Shown here: piece by piece, positions 1-7,472 of the stretch
How the letters are laid out: the number at the start of each line of letters is the position of its first letter
How positions within the stretch are numbered: position 1 is the stretch's first letter
Origin: an uncultured Dialister sp.
GTDB lineage: Bacteria > Bacillota > Negativicutes > Veillonellales > Dialisteraceae
Assembly (NCBI GenBank): GCA_934216155.1
Contig: CAKQBK010000032.1
Coordinates: 1-26,792, forward strand
Reading direction: 5' to 3'
DNA: 26,792 bases
Notes under the pieces: model-generated
Told to the model about the DNA's origin: nothing
Seen by the model: only the letters and a program-made list of their open reading frames with translations
Database searches by the model: none
Translations under genes and position numbers: made by a program

Positions 1-1038
1 GTCTACATCATAGAGTTTCCGACTGCCTTCTGCCATTTGTTTTGCTACTTCTTGGCTAACGGCGGTGTATTTCGCAAGTGTATCCCCATGGACGCCCAGC
101 ACCGCCTCTTTGGCTTCGTTCCAATAGGTGACGGCGCTTCCTTTGAAATAGGAGGAACTGCCTGGCAGGTCGGTCATGAGTTTTCCAATGAGACCACCGG
201 TACAAGATTCTGCAGCACTCATGGTGAGATGTTTCTCTTCCAACAGGGCTACCAGGTCTTTTCGCACGTTCTGTTCGATGTGATAGTCTGATACGGGCAA
301 GCGTTTTTTGATTTCTTCTATCAGTGGAGAGAGCAAATCTAGTGCTTTTTCTCCATTTTCTGCTTTAGCTGTTACGCGAAGGGCAATATAACCCGGTCTT
401 GCTAGCATGGCCAAGGTAGGATTGGTTTGAGCATTAATGAGGTCCATGATTTTTTCTTCGATTTCCGCTTCTGTCATATTTGGGATGGGACAAATAACGG
501 AGCGAATCACCCCTTGTGTGCCTAACTCTTTTTCTAAATAGGGCATCATATACGTTTCTGCCATGGTTTTCATTTCAAAAGGCGGCCCCGGCAAATGGAC
601 CATCCATTGACCACCTTTGTGAATCACGGCCCCGGACGCGGAGCCAGCGTCATTGGGAAGTAAATGGGAACCTTTTGCAAACCAGGCTTGCCGTTCCAAG
701 GATGGTAGATAGGTTCTTCCCTTTTCTTTATAGTACGCTACCAGTCGATGGGATTCTTCTTTGTTCAGCAGAAAGGGAAGGCCCAGCGTTTCAGCGCCTG
801 CTTTCTTGGTGATGTCTCCCTGTGTGGAGCCCAATCCGCCAGAGGTAATCACCAGGTCTGCTCTATGAAGGGCTGTTTCAAAGGCTTCTTTCAATCGGGT
901 CGGATTGTCCCCTACGGTGGTCATGTAGGCTACGGTAAATCCGTGTTCGTTCAAAAATTTTGCCAGCCATTGGCTATTTTCATTGCTGATTTCACCCAGA
1001 AGCAACTCCGTGCCGGTGGTGATGATTTCTGTGATCAT
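1..1038 (-). CDS. cinA: CinA-family protein / nicotinamide-nucleotide amidase (3' end cut by window edge)
   Basis: Translated from the ATG at 1038 this gives 346 codons with no stop before the window edge. CinA proteins are usually about 410-420 residues, so roughly 70 C-terminal residues lie outside. The N-terminal half is the molybdopterin-binding-like (MoCF) domain: it opens with a TGTELLLGEISN motif and has the ITSGGLGSTQGDIT loop. The C-terminal half begins the PncC-type deamidase domain with SAAESCTGGLIG, including the serine and cysteine expected near its active site. The family hydrolyses nicotinamide mononucleotide to nicotinate mononucleotide in pyridine-nucleotide recycling and is historically linked with competence. 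The start is supported by AAAGGAG about 9 bases upstream. It lies downstream of rimO on the same strand, as in many Firmicutes, but 449 bases of repeats and a hairpin separate them, so it may be a separate transcript. Confidence 0.93.
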   Translation of the reverse strand, partial: MITEIITTGTELLLGEISNENSQWLAKFLNEHGFTVAYMTTVGDNPTRLKEAFETALHRADLVITSGGLGSTQGDITKKAGAETLGLPFLLNKEESHRLVAYYKEKGRTYLPSLERQAWFAKGSHLLPNDAGSASGAVIHKGGQWMVHLPGPPFEMKTMAETYMMPYLEKELGTQGVIRSVICPIPNMTEAEIEEKIMDLINAQTNPTLAMLARPGYIALRVTAKAENGEKALDLLSPLIEEIKKRLPVSDYHIEQNVRKDLVALLEEKHLTMSAAESCTGGLIGKLMTDLPGSSSYFKGSAVTYWNEAKEAVLGVHGDTLAKYTAVSQEVAKQMAEGSRKLYDVD

Positions 1039-1104
1039 ATTTTCAGCTCCTTTGGATTATGTTATGAGAATTTGTGTCAGTTGATAAAAAATCGTTTGAA
1101 GTGA

Positions 1105-1140
1105 CAGGTTACTAAGGGTTCTCAGGTTGCTCGAACGTGC
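1105..1140. repeat. Remnant of the 9-bp-unit (CAGGTTNCT) arm of family F3
   Basis: Four degenerate copies of the 9-mer CAGGTTNCT run in tandem and end in a CGAA-type loop start, exactly as in the left arm of the complete F3 elements at 6774, 22278 and 22648. No right arm or AATGCTGTTAAG ends are seen nearby, so this is a decayed or partial copy. It lies about 65 bases upstream of the cinA start. Confidence 0.6.
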
Positions 1141-1221
1141 TGAAAAGCATTAAGAAAACATTGACAATTAAATGAATCCGTAACGAGATGTCTCAGCTGG
1201 TACCTTTACCGCTACTGCCTT

Positions 1222-1303
1222 GAGATTTCTCCACTTCTGTCCAACATAGTACCGAACTACTCTACAGTGTCAATTCGCACAAATCCCATCGGTCGAAATG
1301 ACG
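1222..1303. repeat. Split inverted element of the GTCATTTCGACC / GAGATTTCTCCAC type
   Basis: GAGATTTCTCCAC (1222-1234) and GGTCGAAATGACG (1291-1303) are the two halves of a motif that occurs nearly contiguous at 9531-9557 (AGATTTCTCCAC, a few bases, then GGTCGAAATGACG). Here about 56 unrelated bases separate the halves. This suggests an interstitial insertion, or deletion in the other copy. Similar GTCATTTCGACC segments recur in many genomes as non-coding repeats; I know of no function. Confidence 0.5.
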
Positions 1304-1340
1304 TTTGTGGATAGAATCATTCCTTATTAATCCTTTATTT

Positions 1341-1385
1341 AAAAAAGGTTATACATGATAATTCCACATCACCATGTATAACCTT
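1341..1385 (-). terminator. Probable terminator of rimO, built from an F2-type AAGGTTAT hairpin
   Basis: A 13-bp perfect inverted repeat (AAGGTTATACATG at 1345-1357 and its complement at 1373-1385) encloses a 15-base loop. Read on the minus strand it is followed by six T residues, the layout of an intrinsic terminator, although the stem is AT-rich. It lies about 100 bases after the rimO stop codon. The arm sequence AAGGTTATA is the unit of the F2 repeat family. Confidence 0.55.
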
Positions 1386-1437
1386 ATGATACTCCTAAAA
1401 CCATATATCGTACAAGCGGATATGTCCCAAAGTACCA

Positions 1438-1490
1438 ACTAGTCCTTAATCCCTAGGGCCTAGTAACTAATCCCTAGTCACCAGTCACTA
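1438..1490. repeat. Heptamer repeat array (GACTAGT / GATTAGG type) abutting the rimO stop
   Basis: Read on the minus strand, tandem degenerate 7-mers (GACTAGT, GACTGGT, GACTAGG, GATTAGT, TACTAGG, CCCTAGG, GATTAAG) begin inside the last codons of rimO. The rimO TAG stop is the TAG of the first heptamer. The same unit occurs next to rarA, hisS, fur and recJ. Confidence 0.7.
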
Positions 1491-2840
1491 GTCGTCAATT
1501 CTTTCTGCAATCAAATCATAGGCATAGCCATCTACGATGTGAACTTTCACGAAGTCCCCTGGCTGCAGGTCTCCTGGGTTATCGATGTACACATTGCCAT
1601 CCACTTCTGGTGCCTGGAAGGAGGCGCGGCCTTTGGCTTGCAGATGGCCTTCTCCATCATCGATGATTTCTTCTACCAGGACTTCTGCATCAGTATCGAT
1701 AAGGTTTTCGTTATTTTCTTCAGAAATACCTGCCTGAATGGCCATGAGCTGATGGTACCGGTCTTCTTTGACGTCTTCGTCAATCTGGTCTGGCATACGA
1801 GCTGCCGGGGTGCCGTCCTGGGGTGAGAATTTGAAAGCCCCCATGTCATCGAATTTGATTTCTTCAATGAAATCACAAAGCTGCTGGAAATCATCAGCTG
1901 TTTCTCCCGGGAAGCCCACCATGAGGGTGGTACGGATGGTCATTCTCGGGCTAGCGGCACGAAGTTTTCTAAGCAGTGTCTTGATGCTTTCGGAAGAATC
2001 CCGGCGATGCATGCGCTGCAGGACACTATCACTGATGTGCTGCAGCGGGATATCTACATATTTACAAATCTTATCTTCTGTAAGAATCACATGAAGCAGT
2101 TCATCATCGAAATAGGTCGGATAGAGATAGAAGAGACGAATCCATTTCACTCCCTCAATTTTCACTAATTCACGGAGCAGGGCCGCCAAGGTGGTGCCAT
2201 TTTTCAAATCTCTTCCGTAACAGGAAAGGTCCTGGGCAATGAGATTAAATTCCCGTACTCCTTCGGAAGCCAAACGACGCACTTCATGAACCACCGACGG
2301 AATCGGGCGGCTTCTCATAGGACCGCGCACATAGGGAATGTAGCAGAACGTACAGCCATTGCTGCAACCTTCAGCGATTTTCACATAGGCCATGTACTTC
2401 GGTGTCAAGGTCTGGCGCGGAACCAATTCTTCATTGGCACAAGGTGTGGTATCAAAACGATACACTTTTTCCCCTTCATTTTTGTAGGATTCTTCTACGG
2501 CGTCCAAGATATCCTGCCAGGAATCGGTGCCCAGGAAAATATCAATTTCCGGGATTTCTTTTCCCAACGCCTGCTTGTACTGCTGGGTCAAGCAACCTGC
2601 CGCTACGAGGCGTTCACATTTACCGGTCTTTTTGTATTCTGCTGCTTCCAAAATGGTCTGGATCGATTCATCCTTAGCGGGATCAATGAATGTGCAGGTA
2701 TTGATAATAATTACCTGCGCTTCCGACAGGTCTTCTGTGATTTCATAACCTGCTTTTTCCAGGATACCTACCATCATTTCTGTATCCACCAAGTTTTTGG
2801 AACATCCCAAACTGATAAATCCTAATTTTTTTGCACTCAA
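1488..2840 (-). CDS. rimO: Ribosomal protein uS12 methylthiotransferase RimO
   Basis: RimO is a radical-SAM enzyme that adds a methylthio group to the conserved aspartate of ribosomal protein S12. All three domains are visible in 450 residues. The N-terminal MTTase domain has cluster cysteines C13 (SLGCSKN), C49 (INTCTF) and C83 (AAGCLTQ). The radical-SAM core has C159, C163 and C166 in EGCSNGCTFCYIP. A C-terminal TRAM domain spans about residues 385-450. I chose the TTG at 2840: GGAGG lies about 9 bases upstream, homologues begin at SAKKLGFISLGC, and the next upstream start would add 12 residues inside the preceding gene. The TTG overlaps the TGA of the substrate-binding protein gene (TTGA), so the two are translationally coupled. 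The stop codon is part of a heptamer repeat. Confidence 0.95.
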   Translation of the reverse strand: MSAKKLGFISLGCSKNLVDTEMMVGILEKAGYEITEDLSEAQVIIINTCTFIDPAKDESIQTILEAAEYKKTGKCERLVAAGCLTQQYKQALGKEIPEIDIFLGTDSWQDILDAVEESYKNEGEKVYRFDTTPCANEELVPRQTLTPKYMAYVKIAEGCSNGCTFCYIPYVRGPMRSRPIPSVVHEVRRLASEGVREFNLIAQDLSCYGRDLKNGTTLAALLRELVKIEGVKWIRLFYLYPTYFDDELLHVILTEDKICKYVDIPLQHISDSVLQRMHRRDSSESIKTLLRKLRAASPRMTIRTTLMVGFPGETADDFQQLCDFIEEIKFDDMGAFKFSPQDGTPAARMPDQIDEDVKEDRYHQLMAIQAGISEENNENLIDTDAEVLVEEIIDDGEGHLQAKGRASFQAPEVDGNVYIDNPGDLQPGDFVKVHIVDGYAYDLIAERIDD

Positions 2841-3877
2841 CTTCCTGTACCTCCAAATCGTACTTTTTCTCCCCATTGATTAAGCAAATCTTTTTTGCCT
2901 TCATCAAAATATTTCTTTTCTAAATCCCACAGCATGAGCCCATTGCCTGCTGCATCAGGCACCTGCCCTTGATCATTGACATACATGAAATAGCAATGGT
3001 TCTTCTCCATCACCGCTTTATATTTTTCCGGCGTCAAAAACCAGTCAATCAACATTTCTCCTCGATCTGGATGCGGGCTATCCGCAGAAAGTCCTATCCC
3101 ATAGAGATACCACGGTGACCCATCTTCTGGATAAATAATAGCCACAGGCATTTTTTCCTCTTTGGTCCGAAGGGCTTCATTGAAACCGGAAATCCCCACA
3201 TCACATTTCCCCATGGCAGCCATACGGGACGGCGTGGATAAATATTTCCCATATTGGACCAAGTGCTGCTGGGCCTTGGCTAGCATGCGGAACGTGTCTT
3301 CGATACCAAAATGTTCCGCCAGGCACATGAGCATATCCTTCGCCATATCAGCGGCAATGAAATCGGTCATAGATAGTCGCACAGACTGCCGGTTCAATAC
3401 CTCATCCCAAGTATACGCAAAAGCGGGATGCTTCGCAATGAAATCCTGATTCACCGCGAAAATGATGGGGTCTACCCATAACCCGGTCCAGTAAGAATCT
3501 TCGTCTCGAAGCAATGCCAATGCCGTATCCGTCTGCGAAGAAGAATAGGCCGCCAGAGCTTCGTTGTCTTTCAACCGAATCAGTGTATCCTGTGAAGTAA
3601 GAAATACATCGGCCGGTTTGTCTGTCGCTACTTTTTTCTTTAGCAGTTGGTCAGTGGTGACATAGGAAATATCAAACTGAATCCCTGTCTCTTCATAAAA
3701 TAAAGGATTCAACTCTTCCAAAATTCCCGATTGCATATCGGTGTAGATCACCACCTTTTGCACCGGATGGGCTTCCTGCTGTTTCATTTCTTCATGCTTC
3801 TTTGCATAGTGAAGAATGCCAGCAAAAGCACTGGCGGCCAGCAAAAGAAATAACAGCACCGCCATAAGTCGCTTCAT
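2837..3877 (-). CDS. Extracellular substrate-binding protein of an ABC transporter (Fe3+-type family), orphan
   Basis: This 346-residue protein has a hydrophobic N-terminal segment (about residues 4-22, ending SAFAG), which is a signal peptide or membrane anchor. No lipobox cysteine is present, so it is not an obvious lipoprotein. The rest reads as a periplasmic-binding fold of the iron/AfuA/FbpA type: it starts KVVIYTDMQSGILEELNPLFYEETGI and contains PADVFLTSQDTL and SWYLYGIGLS-like tyrosine-containing segments. The ATG at 3877 has GGGAGG about 8 bases upstream; a GTG three codons earlier lies inside that site and is rejected. No permease or ATPase gene is adjacent. The gene sits between ftsK and rimO, overlaps the rimO start, and has only about 20 bases between its start and a repeat element. 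The ligand is not determinable; iron is a family-level guess. Confidence 0.8.
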   Translation of the reverse strand: MKRLMAVLLFLLLAASAFAGILHYAKKHEEMKQQEAHPVQKVVIYTDMQSGILEELNPLFYEETGIQFDISYVTTDQLLKKKVATDKPADVFLTSQDTLIRLKDNEALAAYSSSQTDTALALLRDEDSYWTGLWVDPIIFAVNQDFIAKHPAFAYTWDEVLNRQSVRLSMTDFIAADMAKDMLMCLAEHFGIEDTFRMLAKAQQHLVQYGKYLSTPSRMAAMGKCDVGISGFNEALRTKEEKMPVAIIYPEDGSPWYLYGIGLSADSPHPDRGEMLIDWFLTPEKYKAVMEKNHCYFMYVNDQGQVPDAAGNGLMLWDLEKKYFDEGKKDLLNQWGEKVRFGGTGS

Positions 3878-3896
3878 AGGATACACCTCCCTTTTT

Positions 3897-4084
3897 ATAG
3901 GTTATTATTCTGCTACTTTCGATAGTAAACATATTTCTATATACCAAAGATGCCAAGGTTATAAAGGGTATAAAAGGTTACGCGATTTCGATAGTTTCAT
4001 AACCCTTTATAACCCTTTTAAGCAGGCCACAAACCTATTGTCCATTTGTTAGGACAAAGTGATTCATAAAAATAATAACCTTAT
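3897..4084. repeat. F2 palindromic element (AAGGTTAT arms)
   Basis: About 188 bases with inverted ends (ATAGGTTATTATTCTGC at left, AAATAATAACCTTAT at right) and an inner inverted repeat. GGTTATAAAGGGTATAAAAG on one side pairs with CATAACCCTTTATAACCC on the other, around an 18-base spacer. It fills nearly all of the gap between the ftsK stop and the substrate-binding protein start. Other F2 copies are at 9291, 15796 and 21136. Confidence 0.75.
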
Positions 4085-4117
4085 ACGCTAAGCGGTTCTA
4101 GAAAAGGTATGACAACA

Positions 4118-6709
4118 CTAATTTCCTTCCGTCTGATTACTTTTCTCTTCCGTTGGATTGAGCAAGGCCAGAAGGGCTGCCTTGGACATCAGAATATCTC
4201 TTGGCTTCGCCCCTTCTGCAGGTCCTACGATACCCATCCGTTCCATGGTATCCATAAGTCGCCCCGCACGGGTGTAGCCGATGCGGAAGCGACGCTGCAG
4301 GGCCGATACGGACGCTCGTTTCGTATCCAGCACCCATTCGGCGGCTTCCGGAAGCAGGTCATCCTGTTCTTCTTCCACCGGATCATGAGATTCTTCTTTA
4401 TCTGGCACAGACAAATCGATAGGCTCGTACACCACGGGCTGCTGTTCCTGTTTCAGGCACTCATTCTTCACGTATTCTACCACAGATTCCACTTCTTCAT
4501 CAGAAATAAAGGCCCCTTGGATACGAACTGTGCTAAGAGCCCCGGCCTGTTTGAACAGCATGTCCCCTTTCCCCAGAAGCGATTCGGCACCGCCTTCGTC
4601 CAAAATGATACGGGAATTGAGTCCCGATTCTACCATGAAGGCAATGCGGCTCGGGATATTGGATTTGATAACCCCGGTGATGACATCCGCCGATGGACGC
4701 TGGGTGGCCAGAATCAGATGGATACCAGCGGCTCTGGCTTTCTGGGTCAAACGCTGGATCAAGACTTCCACTTCTTTGGCTGCTACATTCATCAGATCCG
4801 CAAATTCATCTACAATAATCAGAATGTAAGGCATCTTTTTATCTGGATTAGCCTTATTGTATCCTTCAATATTTCGTACCTTGGCCCCGGCAAAGAGCTG
4901 GTAGCGAGCTTCCATTTCTCGTACCGCCCAATTCAATGTACCCTGGGCCTTTCTCATATCGGTCACCACTTCGGTGCGAAGATGGGGAATGCCATTGTAC
5001 ACAGAAAGTTCAACCACTTTCGGGTCAATGAGCATCAGCTTCACTTCGTCAGGACGGCTGTGGTAAATGATACTAGTGATAATGGAATTGATGCACACAC
5101 TCTTCCCACTGCCGGTGGAACCAGCAATCAGAAGATGTGGCGCTTTGGCCAAATCGGTCACCACGGTTTTACCGGTGATATCCTTCCCCAATGCCACCAG
5201 GATGTGTCCTTTGCCGTGCTGGAATTCATCGCTGGCCAGCACATCATGGAGCGGCACCGACAGGGCTTTTGTATTCGGTATTTCAATGCCCACCGCCGAT
5301 TTCCCTGGAATGGGTGCTTCGATACGAATATGGGTGGCCTCCAGGGCCATGGCCAATTCATTGGAGAGCCCTTCAATTTTGCTGACTCGAACGCCCATTT
5401 CTGGTTTCAATTCAAAGCGGGTCACCGTTGGACCCATGCTGAAATGAACCACTTTGGCTTTCACGCCAAAACTGTGCAGCGTAGATTCAATCAATGCAGC
5501 TTTCTGCCGTACATCACTTTGCCCGGTGGCTTGGTTCGTTCCTGCATGAAGCAGTGACAACGGTGGGAATTGGTAAGCCGGTGGCATCGGTGCAGGCGGT
5601 ACCATTGGCTTTTCAGCAGTCACTGCAGCCGTAGATACTACCACACTCGGTGTTTCCACCTTGGCAGGCACCGGAGGATCTTCGGGAAGAGGCGGTTCTT
5701 CTTCTGGCATAGGTTCTTCTATTTCTTCTGGCATAGGTGGCTCTTCTGGCGGGAGCTCCTCTTCCGGCAATGGAATTGGTTCTTCCGGCACATCTTCTAC
5801 CGTTACCTCTGTCCTATCACTGTCTTCATTCAAATCGGATGGCTCTTCCACAAAAACTTCCTCATCTGGTGATTCGTCTGCGGAAGCCTCATTGTCGGCC
5901 GGTTCTTCCACAGAAGAAATAGTCGTTTCTTCCCCGACTTCTCCCTGAATTTCCTCGTTTTTCTCTTCTTCCGGTGTAACTTCTGTTTCTAATTCCTCAC
6001 TAGAAGCCTCTTTAGCATCGGTATTCTTTTTATAAATAAATTCGGTAGGCTTGTCTTCCAACGTTTCTAATCGAGCTGCCGAACGAGCTGCATCGAGCGC
6101 AGCCTTCTTCTCGCGAATCTTTTGAGCCGCATCTTCTAACTTTTGTCCCGTTTTCTTTCCGATCACCTGGGCCTTGTCCCCCACTCTCTGGGCGCCCGCA
6201 GAAAGAGACCAGTGGGTCAAAAGCAGTACATCAATCACAAGGGCCCCAATTAAGAACAAGGTAGTCCCCAAATCCCCAATGGCATCGTGCATGAAGGAAC
6301 ACAATGAAGCCCCGATAATGCCGCCGTAGGTCAAAATGCCCTGGATTTCCATTTCATGACCATAGGGCACACAGAAATGATGAATGGCCATCAAAACAAG
6401 AAGCACCAAAAGAATAATCAGAATGAGCCGCCGAGATAAAGAAATCCCTTTGGAAGTCACCGCATAGCGTCCACCGAAAAACATCATCAAGAGCGCGCCA
6501 AAAGGAGCTCCCATTCCTAACAAAAAATGGGTGCCCTTATTACAAATATCTCCTATGAATCCTGTATTTCCATGGAACAGGCTGAACAGAACAAATACAC
6601 TGAAAAGAAATAAAATCACACCGGTGATTTCATAATTCTTCCCCTGTCCTCCTGTTTTCTTCACCGGCTGCCGTTTGGTAGCCTTCCGCTTTGTGGTTCG
6701 TTTTTGCAT
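4118..6709 (-). CDS. ftsK: DNA translocase FtsK/SpoIIIE
   Basis: This 863-residue septum-anchored motor pumps chromosomal DNA during division. The N-terminus is basic, followed by about four membrane helices (roughly residues 27-48, 60-80, 93-112 and 127-165). A linker from about 190 to 385 is very rich in Glu, Pro and Ser with repeated EEP/PEE steps. The alpha/beta motor follows, with Walker A GSTGSGKS at about 530-537 and Walker B IIVDEFADLM at about 630-639. A C-terminal gamma winged-helix (about 790-855, SVSALQRRFRIGYTRAGRLMD) should read KOPS/SRS-type sites. At 863 residues it is longer than typical Firmicute homologues of about 750-800, the difference being the acidic linker. The Shine-Dalgarno (AAAGACG) is weak. 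Two long plus-strand reading frames over it are antisense shadows. Confidence 0.96.
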   Translation of the reverse strand: MQKRTTKRKATKRQPVKKTGGQGKNYEITGVILFLFSVFVLFSLFHGNTGFIGDICNKGTHFLLGMGAPFGALLMMFFGGRYAVTSKGISLSRRLILIILLVLLVLMAIHHFCVPYGHEMEIQGILTYGGIIGASLCSFMHDAIGDLGTTLFLIGALVIDVLLLTHWSLSAGAQRVGDKAQVIGKKTGQKLEDAAQKIREKKAALDAARSAARLETLEDKPTEFIYKKNTDAKEASSEELETEVTPEEEKNEEIQGEVGEETTISSVEEPADNEASADESPDEEVFVEEPSDLNEDSDRTEVTVEDVPEEPIPLPEEELPPEEPPMPEEIEEPMPEEEPPLPEDPPVPAKVETPSVVVSTAAVTAEKPMVPPAPMPPAYQFPPLSLLHAGTNQATGQSDVRQKAALIESTLHSFGVKAKVVHFSMGPTVTRFELKPEMGVRVSKIEGLSNELAMALEATHIRIEAPIPGKSAVGIEIPNTKALSVPLHDVLASDEFQHGKGHILVALGKDITGKTVVTDLAKAPHLLIAGSTGSGKSVCINSIITSIIYHSRPDEVKLMLIDPKVVELSVYNGIPHLRTEVVTDMRKAQGTLNWAVREMEARYQLFAGAKVRNIEGYNKANPDKKMPYILIIVDEFADLMNVAAKEVEVLIQRLTQKARAAGIHLILATQRPSADVITGVIKSNIPSRIAFMVESGLNSRIILDEGGAESLLGKGDMLFKQAGALSTVRIQGAFISDEEVESVVEYVKNECLKQEQQPVVYEPIDLSVPDKEESHDPVEEEQDDLLPEAAEWVLDTKRASVSALQRRFRIGYTRAGRLMDTMERMGIVGPAEGAKPRDILMSKAALLALLNPTEEKSNQTEGN

Positions 6710-6773
6710 AATTCGTCTTTCACAACCTAATTTTATGTCAATTTGCTATTCAATATTTAGTCCCCCCTCTGGG

Positions 6774-6993
6774 TAATGCTGTTAAGTTAAGGATTTGCGT
6801 TAGTAGGTATGATTCCACTAGTAGTGACAGGTTACTCAAGTTTCTAAGGCTTCTCAGGTTGCTCAGGTTCTCCGAATGTGCCGATAGACGCTAGCGTCAT
6901 TAGCTCATTCGAGAAACGTGAGAAACCTGAGAAACCTGAGTAACCTTGCATCAGCAGAAATCACCGCATATTTCGCTTAACTTAACAGCATTG
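6774..6993. repeat. F3 palindromic mobile element, copy a (about 220 bp)
   Basis: The ends are TAATGCTGTTAAGTTAAG at left and its near-complement at right (17 of 18 matching). The left arm (about 6828-6872) is a run of degenerate 9-mers CAGGTTNCT. The right arm (about 6911-6946) is the complementary run GAGAAACCT. The centre holds the palindrome ACGCTAGCGT. No coding capacity. Flanking 10-mers match only about 6 of 10, so the target duplication is decayed or absent. It lies in DNA resembling the GC-palindrome repeat hit by copies b and c. Confidence 0.85.
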
Positions 6994-7039
6994 CTCCGAT
7001 GAGGGGAAGGTGGTAGACTTGTCTACCAAAGGGGCTACT

Positions 7040-7206
7040 CTAGGGAAACGCTGATTTAATCAAAGCATCTGAAATTATATGAATTTTTATCCAAAGCATC
7101 GTCAAGAAAATCCTTAAATAGCTCGCTATTCGCGGATTTCCTTTCCTCGCTTTGAATAAAAATTCAAGAATAATTCCAAATAATGATTAAATCAGTGTTT
7201 CCCTAG
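7040..7206. repeat. F4 miniature inverted-repeat element, CTAG-flanked
   Basis: A 167-base element begins CTAGGGAAACGCTGATTTAA and ends with the near-perfect complement, both ends overlapping a CTAG tetramer. A second inner inverted repeat pairs GAATTTTTATCCAAAGC with GCTTTGAATAAAAATTC. It has no reading frame. The CTAG at both ends fits a 4-bp YTAR target as used by IS5-group elements; that link is inference. A shorter relative is at 23750-23819. Confidence 0.75.
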
Positions 7207-7239
7207 CGAGATGAAGCACTATGTTTCTCCTACCATACT

Positions 7240-7309
7240 CGGTGATACCCGCTCCTAGCAGTAAACGAGTATCACTAACGTTTTTTACCGCTAGGAGCAG
7301 GTATCACCG
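7240..7309. repeat. Long perfect-type hairpin (26-bp arms, 18-base loop)
   Basis: The arm at 7240-7265 (begins CGGTGATACC) matches the complement of 7284-7309 at 24 of 26 positions. The arms contain CTCCTAGC. No T-run follows on either strand, so a terminator role is not clear. It lies between the rarA stop and the F4 element. No second copy occurs in the window. Confidence 0.6.
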
Positions 7310-7365
7310 GGTGCGCTTGAGATGTTCATGGCGAGGTATACCGCCAGAACTGCCCCCTCTTGTAT

Positions 7366-7384
7366 TCTCCCCCGACGGGGGAGA
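7366..7384. repeat. GC palindrome (CTCCCCCGNYGGGGGAG) of the repeat that F3 targets elsewhere
   Basis: TCTCCCCCGACGGGGGAGA is a 19-base palindrome. The flanks (ACTGCCCCCTCTTGTATT on one side, a CTAGCGGTAT-like stretch on the other) resemble those around 22261-22560. This appears to be an unoccupied copy of the target in which two F3 elements lie at 22278 and 22648. Confidence 0.55.
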
Positions 7385-7418
7385 TAAAACGCTAAAGATG
7401 ATACCGCTAGCTACACAA

Positions 7419-7446
7419 TTTCCTAATCACCAGTCACCAGTCATTA
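7419..7446. repeat. Short heptamer array downstream of rarA
   Basis: Read on the minus strand it holds GACTGGT GACTGGT GATTAGG-type 7-mers about 27 bases after the rarA stop. This is the same unit as at 1438, 13129, 13271 and 20946. Confidence 0.5.
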
Positions 7447-7472
7447 TGACACATTTCCTGCCTTTCCATCAA

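Noticed and set aside
748..1104. 118-codon plus-strand frame over the start of cinA
   Set aside because: It is antisense to conserved CinA motifs and ends in repeat DNA.
4109..5557. 482-codon plus-strand open frame over ftsK
   Set aside because: Antisense to the FtsK motor domain; composition and lack of motifs mark it as a shadow.
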